From Gemmatimonadota bacterium (lineage in GTDB: Bacteria; Gemmatimonadota; Gemmatimonadetes; Palauibacterales; Palauibacteraceae): DNA of 8,950 nucleotides. Numbering within the stretch: the first letter of the stretch is position 1; every line of letters starts with the position of its first letter. The stretch spans positions 1-8,950 of the forward strand of contig JAMJQV010000103.1 in the NCBI GenBank assembly GCA_023554435.1, in the 5' to 3' direction. Shown here piece by piece: positions 1 to 5,875 of this stretch. Made by a program: the position numbers and the translations under genes. The notes beneath the pieces are model-generated. The model worked only from the letters and a program-made list of their open reading frames with translations. It made no database searches and was not told the DNA's origin.

Positions 1-42
1 GAAGCGCTGCATCCCGACACCCGTGGCGGGTACGAGCCGTGA
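1..42 (+). CDS. C-terminal end of an upstream gene, probably a periplasmic substrate-binding protein (partial)
   Basis: Only the last 13 codons and the TGA stop (40-42) lie in the window; they read EALHPDTRGGYEP. An Ala-Leu-His-Pro-Asp/Glu motif near the C-terminus is common in periplasmic binding proteins of the BtuF/FecB (helical-backbone metal receptor) type. Such a gene is the expected partner directly before a FecCD permease. The stop overlaps the permease start as GTGA, which also supports a real upstream gene in the same operon. With so few residues visible, the identity is an inference from context. Confidence 0.55.
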   Translation, partial: EALHPDTRGGYEP

Positions 43-1013
43 AGAAGGCGCTCGCGCTGGTCGGCTCGCTGGTCATCGCGATCGCGATCGGCATGTCCGC
101 CGGAGCCGCGGTCTTCCCGGTCGGTGACTGGCTCGATGCCCTGCGCGGAGACCCGGGGCCCGCCGCGACGATCCTCTGGAGGGTGCGCCTGCCGCGTGTC
201 GTGACCGGCGCGCTGACGGGAGGCATGCTCGCGGTGTCAGGGGTGGTCTTTCAGGCGCTGTTGAGAAACCCCCTGGCCGAACCGTATTTGCTGGGAGTTT
301 CCTCGGGCGCGGCCCTGGGCGCCGTTTCCGCTCTAGCCCTGGGGTTGTCGGCGTCCGCGTATTTCGCGCTCCCTCTCGCTGCCCTCGCCGGGGCGCTGGT
401 GGCCATCGCCGTGGTATTCGAAGTCGCCCGGGTACAGGGACGACTCGATACACGAGTCCTGCTGCTGGCCGGTGTGGTGGTCAGTGCCTTCTTCAGCGCA
501 TGCGTGTTGCTGATACTGACCTTCGTTCCAGCCGATACTCTGCGATCCGCCTTCTTCTGGACGCTAGGGAGTCTGAGTGGAGCCTCGTGGAGCATGATCA
601 CGGCCATGTTGACCTACACCGTCCCGGCTCTCGTGGTGCTGTTCGGGCTCAGCCGGCATCTGAATGCCCTCACGCTCGGCGAGGAAACGGCCGCGTACCT
701 GGGCACGGAGACGGAGTTGGTCAAGCGCATTGCCTTTCTTCTCGCTTCACTCCTGGCAGCTGCAGCGGTGTCGGTGGCCGGCGTAATCGGCTTCGTCGGA
801 CTCGTGGTGCCTCATGCGGTTCGCCTGACTGGTGTACGTGACCACCGTGCCCTGACCCCGATGTCCTTCGTGGCCGGAGCGTGCGCGCTGGTCCTGGCCG
901 ACGCGGCTGCCCGGACCGTGGCGGCCCCCATGGAAATCCCTATAGGGGTAGTCACCGCGTTCCTGGGTGTCCCGATGTTCCTGATTCTCCTGCGGCGGGC
1001 GGTCCGATCATGA
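39..1013 (+). CDS. ABC importer permease, FecCD family (BtuC/FecD/HmuU type)
   Basis: This is the inner-membrane channel subunit of a type II ABC importer for large metal chelates (cobalamin, haem or ferric siderophore), working as a dimer with the next gene's ATPase. The 324 residues match the family's usual 320-350 and are almost entirely hydrophobic, consistent with about ten membrane helices. Family motifs are clear: RLPRVV (50-55), GVVFQALLRNPLAEPYLLGVSSGA-like segment (68-91), the cytoplasmic coupling region GVIGFVGLVVPHAVRL (248-263) and IPIGVVTAFLGVPMFLILL (300-318). The GTG start at 39 overlaps the upstream stop, and its TGA (1011-1013) overlaps the ATPase ATG, so translation is probably coupled. 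The family is certain. The substrate cannot be read from this protein alone; the neighbouring receptor and propeller favour cobalamin. Confidence 0.93.
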   Translation: MKKALALVGSLVIAIAIGMSAGAAVFPVGDWLDALRGDPGPAATILWRVRLPRVVTGALTGGMLAVSGVVFQALLRNPLAEPYLLGVSSGAALGAVSALALGLSASAYFALPLAALAGALVAIAVVFEVARVQGRLDTRVLLLAGVVVSAFFSACVLLILTFVPADTLRSAFFWTLGSLSGASWSMITAMLTYTVPALVVLFGLSRHLNALTLGEETAAYLGTETELVKRIAFLLASLLAAAAVSVAGVIGFVGLVVPHAVRLTGVRDHRALTPMSFVAGACALVLADAAARTVAAPMEIPIGVVTAFLGVPMFLILLRRAVRS

Positions 1014-1810
1014 TCTGCGGCCTCGAGGCAGTCGCGTTTCGCTACCCGGGCCGCTCAGCCAACGCCCTCACCGATGTCGATCTGGCGGTGGCAGAGGGGA
1101 CTCACGTGGCGCTGGTGGGTCCCAACGGGGCGGGGAAGAGCACGATTCTGCGCCTCCTCACCGGTGTCCTCACTCCGGATGTCGGCAAGGCCACCGTTCT
1201 CGGGCACGCCGCGGCGGACTGGAAGAGACGAGATCTGGCGCGACACGTGGCGGTCGTGTCCCAGGGGGGTGAGGCGGAGGTACCGATCACGGTCCGGGAG
1301 CTCGTGAGCATGGGGCGCCATCCTTACCTGGGTGCGTGGTCGCCCTTGACTCGAGGGGATCACGCCACCGTGGATGCATGCATCGAATCGGTGGACCTGA
1401 CCGAGCTGTCTGCCTGTGATATTCGGGAGCTGTCGGGAGGGGAATTGCAGCGAGCACGCCTGGCCAGGGCCCTCGCCCAGGAGCCACGCATCCTGCTGCT
1501 CGACGAGCCCACCGCGCACCTGGATCTGGGACACGAGGCGAGCTTCATGGAGCTCGTCAGTCAATACACTGTGAAAAAGGGAGTTACTGTAGTTGCGGTA
1601 ACCCATCACTTGAATGTGTCTGCCCGCTTTGCGGACCGCATGGTACTGCTCGCTTCAGGAAGCGTCCTGAATGAGGGGCCGCCCGGCGAAGTGCTCACCC
1701 CCGAACTCCTCGAGGCCGCCTTCCACTGGCCCGTGGAGGTCGTGGACCTGGGTGTGTTGGGACGACACGCCATTGCAGGGACGCGGGACTCAGGCGATGG
1801 CCCCTCATGA
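1010..1810 (+). CDS. ABC importer ATP-binding protein (BtuD/FepC/HmuV type)
   Basis: This cytoplasmic ATPase powers the preceding FecCD permease. With the ATG at 1010, which overlaps the permease stop as ATGA, it has 266 residues, normal for the family. All nucleotide-binding elements are present: Walker A GPNGAGKST (37-45), Q-loop Gln85, signature LSGGE (141-145), Walker B ILLLDEP (161-167), D-loop region around 171, and switch His199 in VTHHLN. The segment SMGRHPYLGAW (100-110) and the C-terminal LLEAAFHWPVEVV (233-245) are typical of iron-chelate/haem/B12 ATPases. An in-frame extension back to 881 lies inside the permease gene and has no family similarity, so it is rejected. A short stretch near 1561-1620 uses more A/T-ending codons than the rest, without visible damage to the protein. 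Confidence 0.94.
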   Translation: MICGLEAVAFRYPGRSANALTDVDLAVAEGTHVALVGPNGAGKSTILRLLTGVLTPDVGKATVLGHAAADWKRRDLARHVAVVSQGGEAEVPITVRELVSMGRHPYLGAWSPLTRGDHATVDACIESVDLTELSACDIRELSGGELQRARLARALAQEPRILLLDEPTAHLDLGHEASFMELVSQYTVKKGVTVVAVTHHLNVSARFADRMVLLASGSVLNEGPPGEVLTPELLEAAFHWPVEVVDLGVLGRHAIAGTRDSGDGPS

Positions 1811-1836
1811 TCGGCCATGGTGTCCGCACGGCCGGC

Positions 1837-1840
1837 GGAG
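1837..1840 (+). promoter_or_regulatory. Ribosome binding site deciding the TonB receptor start
   Basis: GGAG lies 7 bases before the GTG at 1848. This supports GTG 1848 over the in-frame ATG at 1797, which lies inside the ATPase gene and would put about 17 charged residues ahead of the signal peptide. Confidence 0.55.
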
Positions 1841-1847
1841 AACGTCC

Positions 1848-3971
1848 GTGCTGAGAGGGGTAGGTCGCAAGGCAGTTGTCTGCTGCACCCTGGCCGCACT
1901 ACCGGCGACGGCCTTGGCTCAGGAGCCGGGGCAGGAAGTCGAAGTGACGGTGCGTGCGGTGTCCGAAGGAGGAGCCGCGATTGCCGGAGTCTCCGTTACG
2001 GTCCATGACGTAACCATGGTCTCGCGGGGCCACCTACTGCTGGGTCGCTTCGCGTCCGAAGGCGACGCGGTTTCGGTTCCACTGGCGGTCGGCCGGGACT
2101 ATCGGGTACGGGTACAGGCGCCGGGCCACCGCGGGCGGGACGCGAAGGTGTCGCCGTCAGGCCCGGTCACGCTCCACGTCGTCCTTACGGTCGACCCCTA
2201 TGAGTTGCCGCCGATCACGGCGGCGGTGGGAGCGTCCGACTCGGAGTACCTGGCCCGGTCGGTCACGCAGGCACGTTTCGCGGACGAATCGCTCACGTAC
2301 GCTACGGTCGCCGAGTGGCTACGCGATGTTCCCGGCGCCGCCGTACGCGGTCCCGGTGGATCACAGGCCCTGTCCGTGCGCGGAAGTCGATCGGAAGACG
2401 TGCTGGTGCTGCTGGACGGGGTACCGCTGAACGATCCTCTTACCGGTCGGGCCGACCTGGCGATGATCCCCACCTCCACCCTCGAGTCGGGCACACTCGT
2501 CCGTGGCGCCGCCTCTCAGAGGTACGGATCGGGAGCCGGGGCGGGAGTCCTGCTTCTCACGTCGCGAATCGGGCACGGGACGGGCCTCAGTGGAGGCGTC
2601 CGCATGGAGTCGTTCGGCGGAATGGGGCTGGATCTTCGAGCGGAGACGTCGGGACGGCGGGGGCGACTGGCTCTGTCGGTGTCGGCATCCCGGGCCGAGA
2701 ACGACTTCTCGTTCCGCAACCCGGTCGAGCCGGACGCGGCGGCGGAGGTCAGGACGAACGCTGATGCGGCGGGCGTGCATGGGGCTCTTACCGGGGCCTC
2801 CGGGCCCCTATCCGCCAGCCTCCGTTTCGATCGCAGCGAGCGAGGCGTGCCGGGCAGGGCGGGCACGAGCGTGTTTGCGGACTCGCGGGCGGAGGACCAG
2901 TCCTGGATCGCAACCACCGGCATCGAACTTCCGGAGGTCCGTGGCTCGGCCAGCTATGGCTGGCACCGCCTCGGATACCGCGCTTCCGCCGAGGACTCGG
3001 AGTCGGCTCAGGAAGTGAGGGAGTTGCGCATGGCAGGGGATACGGACATTCCGTCCAGCCCCCTGACGCTGGGCGGTCGTCTCACCAGGGAGGAAGTGGA
3101 GGGAGACGCAATCGCCGGGTCCCCCGGGCGTACCACGATCGGCGGACGGTTGGCCGCTGCCTTGACGGCCGGCCGGTTTCGCGTCGATCCGGCTCTGTCG
3201 GTCGACGTTGCCGGGGACCGTATGGTCGCAAGTCCGGAGATCTCGGCGGCCTGGCTGATCAACCCCCAAACCCGTGCCTGGGGTCGGGTAGGGCAGGGGT
3301 TCCGATTCCCGACGTTCGGCGACCTGTATTTCGCATCCCAGTACCAGTTGCGAGCCAATCCGGACCTGAAGGCCGAGCGGATCGCATTTGATTCCGAGGT
3401 AGGGGTCAGCTTCCGGACTCTGTCGGGTGGCGTGGAGCTGGAAACATCGGCCAGTGCATGGGCCCGCCGCACCGAGGATCCGATCGTCTGGTTGGCCAGC
3501 TCCGTCGCCCTCTGGAGTCCGCGGAACCTGGGAGAGCTCCAGGCTTCGGGCCTCGACCTGCAGGTGGAAGTAGTATCTCGAGGACCTGCCGAGTTCGGCT
3601 GGCGGGCGCAAGTGGCCGGCACCCTGCAACGAAGCCGGGTGGGCTTCGGGAGCAATCGCAATCCGTTGCCGTACGAGCCTGGAACTACCGGTCGCGCGAG
3701 TTTCGAGACATGGAGGGGGGCCGCCGGCCTGCGGCTGGACATCCGGTACACCGGACCCCGGAGCACAAGCCTATCCGCAACACGATCTCTCGACGGGTTC
3801 ACAACGTTGGACCTCTCCAGCCGGTACCATCTCGATTCGGGAGCGCTGCGAATCGGGCTGTTCGCCAGGATCGAAAACGTCATGGACCGGCGATACCAAA
3901 TGATCGAGCTGTTTCCCGAGCCGGGACGCCAGTTCACTCTACGGATAGAGGCCAGGAGGGCCGCGTCATGA
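1848..3971 (+). CDS. TonB-dependent outer-membrane receptor, BtuB-like
   Basis: This is an outer-membrane beta-barrel that would import a chelated ligand using TonB energy and hand it to the periplasmic binding protein and ABC importer encoded upstream. From the GTG at 1848 it is 707 residues. A signal peptide (residues 1-24, RKAVVCCTLAALPATALA, cleavage before Gln25) is followed by a carboxypeptidase-regulatory-like domain (about 29-114). Next come a TonB-box-like segment ELPPITAAVGAS (119-130) and the plug (about 135-240, with SVRGSRSEDVLVLLDGVPLND). The barrel runs to the end, with FRFPTFGDLYF (485-495), NPDLKAERI (504-512) and IENVMDRRYQ (675-684) followed by PGRQFTLRI. These late motifs resemble BtuB and related receptors. 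The C-terminus carries RRAAS past the final strand rather than ending in an aromatic residue. Its TGA overlaps the next ATG. E. coli BtuB is shorter and lacks the N-terminal extra domain. The receptor family is sure; the B12 substrate is inferred. Confidence 0.88.
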   Translation: MLRGVGRKAVVCCTLAALPATALAQEPGQEVEVTVRAVSEGGAAIAGVSVTVHDVTMVSRGHLLLGRFASEGDAVSVPLAVGRDYRVRVQAPGHRGRDAKVSPSGPVTLHVVLTVDPYELPPITAAVGASDSEYLARSVTQARFADESLTYATVAEWLRDVPGAAVRGPGGSQALSVRGSRSEDVLVLLDGVPLNDPLTGRADLAMIPTSTLESGTLVRGAASQRYGSGAGAGVLLLTSRIGHGTGLSGGVRMESFGGMGLDLRAETSGRRGRLALSVSASRAENDFSFRNPVEPDAAAEVRTNADAAGVHGALTGASGPLSASLRFDRSERGVPGRAGTSVFADSRAEDQSWIATTGIELPEVRGSASYGWHRLGYRASAEDSESAQEVRELRMAGDTDIPSSPLTLGGRLTREEVEGDAIAGSPGRTTIGGRLAAALTAGRFRVDPALSVDVAGDRMVASPEISAAWLINPQTRAWGRVGQGFRFPTFGDLYFASQYQLRANPDLKAERIAFDSEVGVSFRTLSGGVELETSASAWARRTEDPIVWLASSVALWSPRNLGELQASGLDLQVEVVSRGPAEFGWRAQVAGTLQRSRVGFGSNRNPLPYEPGTTGRASFETWRGAAGLRLDIRYTGPRSTSLSATRSLDGFTTLDLSSRYHLDSGALRIGLFARIENVMDRRYQMIELFPEPGRQFTLRIEARRAAS
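3954..3959 (+). promoter_or_regulatory. Consensus Shine-Dalgarno site for the propeller lipoprotein
   Basis: AGGAGG sits 8 bases before the ATG at 3968, inside the last codons of the receptor gene. It fixes the lipoprotein start and suggests strong translation from the shared mRNA. Confidence 0.8.
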
Positions 3972-5077
3972 CCCGGAGACCATCCATCGCTGTCCGACTC
4001 GCCCTGCTGGCCCTCCTCCTGCTTCCCGGCGCGTGCAGCGACTCTCCGACGGACCCTGCGGCCCCGCTCGGCAGCGATGTGTTCGTGCTCAACTCGACGG
4101 GGCAGACGCTTGCTTCGTTCTCCGTGCTAGAGGGCCTGTCTGGAGCGGCGCCTCCGATCGATCTCGGGGCAGGATTCGACGGCGACGCTTTCGATCTGAC
4201 GCCCTCGTTCGCGGTGACGACCGTATCGACCTTCGGAGGCAGCAGGCTCCTGTTCGTCGATCTCGCTTCCGGTGACGTTCTGACTACCTCATTCCCGGCT
4301 CCCGAGTCCGATCTGACCAACCCGTCAGCCGCTTCATTTGATGAACAGGGAACGGCCTGGGTCGGGGGGCGAGGGAGTGACGCCGTCTACCGGGCGGACC
4401 CTGGCGATGCGACGGCTGAGAGGGTGGCCGCTGGACTTGGATCATTCATCGAGAGAGTGGTCCCGCACGAGAATCGACTGTACGTGGTCGACGCCAACAT
4501 CGACGACGATGGAGGTTCGTACACGCCGCTCGGCCCGGGTCGGGTCATCGTACTGTCGCGGACCGGAGATCTGGAACGGGTGATCGACCTGCCTCCAACG
4601 GCACTGAATCCCACCGATGCGGTCGTGAGCGCCGGGGATCTCCTGGTCCTGGCAGGGGGATCGTTCGATCCCGAGACCTTCCTTCCGTCGAGCGATGGCA
4701 GTCTGGTCGCCATTGATCTATCTACCGGCGCCGCCGGATCAGCCGTACCGCTCGGTGCGAATGGCGTATCCATGGAGTTGGGCGGGGATGGTCTCGTCTA
4801 TGTGACCACGACATCGGACTACCAGTCACTGGACGTCCTCCGCTACGATCCGGAAAGCGGGGCGTTCGATCGCGGGCCCGCCGATCCCATACCGGTCAAG
4901 GGCGCAGATGGTGGCCGCGTAGACTGCTGGTCGGCCACGGCCCTCACTGACGGCCGCATCGTGTGTATCACATTCAACTTCGCCGAGGCAGGCATTCTCG
5001 TGCTGACGGACCGTTCCGGCGGATTCCTCGACGAGGTCCCCTCGGGGTTCGGCAGCACCGATGTCGCCTCTCGCTGA
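3968..5077 (+). CDS. Secreted beta-propeller lipoprotein (YncE/BtuG-like), putative receptor partner
   Basis: The product is 369 residues. It begins with Arg-rich MTRRPSIAVR, a hydrophobic stretch and PGAC, giving a probable lipoprotein with Cys23 as the lipidated residue. Pro at -3 is not ideal, and Ser at +2 is not an inner-membrane retention signal by E. coli rules. The mature part is a run of short beta-rich units recalling YncE-type propellers: SDVFVLNSTG (36-45), RLLFVDLASGDVL (93-105), NPSAASFDEQGTAWVGG (118-134), RLYVVDAN (170-177), GSLVAIDLSTG (244-254), GLVYVTTTS (275-283) and GILVLTDRSG (342-351). Cys320 and Cys333 could form a disulfide. The start is fixed by the ATGA overlap with the receptor stop and a perfect SD; the open frame upstream to 3458 is receptor shadow. 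Being coupled to a BtuB-like receptor suggests a surface ligand-capture role like Bacteroides BtuG. That is inference; the blade count is not established. Confidence 0.75.
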   Translation: MTRRPSIAVRLALLALLLLPGACSDSPTDPAAPLGSDVFVLNSTGQTLASFSVLEGLSGAAPPIDLGAGFDGDAFDLTPSFAVTTVSTFGGSRLLFVDLASGDVLTTSFPAPESDLTNPSAASFDEQGTAWVGGRGSDAVYRADPGDATAERVAAGLGSFIERVVPHENRLYVVDANIDDDGGSYTPLGPGRVIVLSRTGDLERVIDLPPTALNPTDAVVSAGDLLVLAGGSFDPETFLPSSDGSLVAIDLSTGAAGSAVPLGANGVSMELGGDGLVYVTTTSDYQSLDVLRYDPESGAFDRGPADPIPVKGADGGRVDCWSATALTDGRIVCITFNFAEAGILVLTDRSGGFLDEVPSGFGSTDVASR

Positions 5078-5105
5078 TCCGGCATGGGCGAGAGAGGTCC
5101 GAGGT

Positions 5106-5134
5106 TTGCCGGCCTCAGAGCCCTCGGGTAGCTT
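5106..5134 (+). promoter_or_regulatory. Candidate sigma-70 promoter for recO, leaderless type
   Basis: TTGCCG (5106-5111) and TAGCTT (5129-5134) are separated by 17 bases. The -10 (TANNNT pattern) ends six bases before the GTG at 5141, so transcription would start at or next to the start codon. No Shine-Dalgarno sequence precedes this GTG, as expected for a leaderless mRNA. The match to consensus is moderate. Confidence 0.45.
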
Positions 5135-5140
5135 GGCCGC

Positions 5141-5875
5141 GTGCCGATCGTGACGACGCGCAGCGTGGTGCTGCAGACGTATCCGTACAGCGATACCAGC
5201 AAAATCCTGCGTCTCCTGACTCTGGATCATGGTCCGCAGTCCGTCATGGCACGCGGAGCACTGCGTCCGCGCAGTCGGCTCTCAGGAGTGCTCGAGCCCT
5301 TTGCAGACGGCACGGCGACCTTCTACTTCAAGCCTGACCGCGACCTCCACACCCTGTCGGACTTCGAGCTGACACGTGAGAGACAGGCCCTCGGGAGGGA
5401 CCTCCAGCGATATGCGGCTGCCAGCGTTCTGTGCGAGCTGGTTCTGCGGTTGGCTCCCGCCGAACGTGACCTCTCTCTCTATGGCGTGCTCGTTGGGGGC
5501 CTGGATGCCCTTCTGGAGGCGCCGCCGGGAACGGTGCCCGGTACGGCGCTGGCAGCGTGCTGGTCCCTGGTCGACGTGCTCGGCTTCGGGCCGGACTTGA
5601 GTGGGTGTGCAAGTTGTGGCGACGACCTGTCCGAAAGGAACGGTCGTCTCGACGTCCGGGAGGGGACACTGTTCTGCGAACGGTGCCTCCCGGGGGGTGG
5701 TGTGCTTCCACCGCCTGAGCTCGACCACCTGCGACGACTGGCGGAGGGGGATCCCACGGGCCCCGGTCCGTCGGCCCGCCAGGTACGTCTTCTGGTCGAG
5801 TTCATCCGGCATCACGCCGCGGAGGGGGTGCACCTCCGTTCTCTCGACTTCCTGCTCGCCGAGGAGATCCCTTGA
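5141..5875 (+). CDS. recO: DNA repair protein RecO
   Basis: RecO anneals single-stranded DNA and, with RecR, helps load RecA onto SSB-coated ssDNA in the RecFOR pathway; it acts at the nucleoid. The 244-residue product has the usual length. The N-terminal OB-fold start is recognisable: VTTRSVVLQTYPYSDTSKILRLLT (4-27) followed by DHGPQSVMARGA (29-40) and LEPF (51-54). A helical domain follows, then a C4 zinc finger with Cys156-X2-Cys159 and Cys179-X2-Cys182, found in many but not all RecO proteins, and a helical tail ending HLRSLDFLLAEEIP. The GTG at 5141 gives the standard N-terminus; GTG at 5150 (codon 4) is a less likely alternative. The gene lies 63 bp after the propeller gene with its own candidate promoter, and its TGA overlaps the selB start. 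Confidence 0.93.
   Translation: MPIVTTRSVVLQTYPYSDTSKILRLLTLDHGPQSVMARGALRPRSRLSGVLEPFADGTATFYFKPDRDLHTLSDFELTRERQALGRDLQRYAAASVLCELVLRLAPAERDLSLYGVLVGGLDALLEAPPGTVPGTALAACWSLVDVLGFGPDLSGCASCGDDLSERNGRLDVREGTLFCERCLPGGGVLPPPELDHLRRLAEGDPTGPGPSARQVRLLVEFIRHHAAEGVHLRSLDFLLAEEIP

Noticed and set aside
1797..1847. ATG at 1797 as receptor start
   Set aside because: It adds 17 mostly charged residues before the signal peptide and has no good SD, while GTG 1848 has GGAG seven bases upstream. It cannot be fully excluded.
2808..3937. Overlapping minus-strand open frames opposite the TonB receptor
   Set aside because: Low-complexity Arg/Pro-rich translations typical of antisense shadows, with no SD or domain.
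3458..3967. Upstream in-frame extension of the propeller lipoprotein
   Set aside because: This part overlaps the receptor in another frame. The ATG at 3968 has a perfect SD and is followed directly by a signal peptide.
5099..5127. CCGAGG/CCTCGG inverted repeat after the lipoprotein gene as a terminator
   Set aside because: A 6-bp stem with a 17-base loop and no T-run, overlapping the candidate recO promoter. Probably chance in GC-rich DNA.
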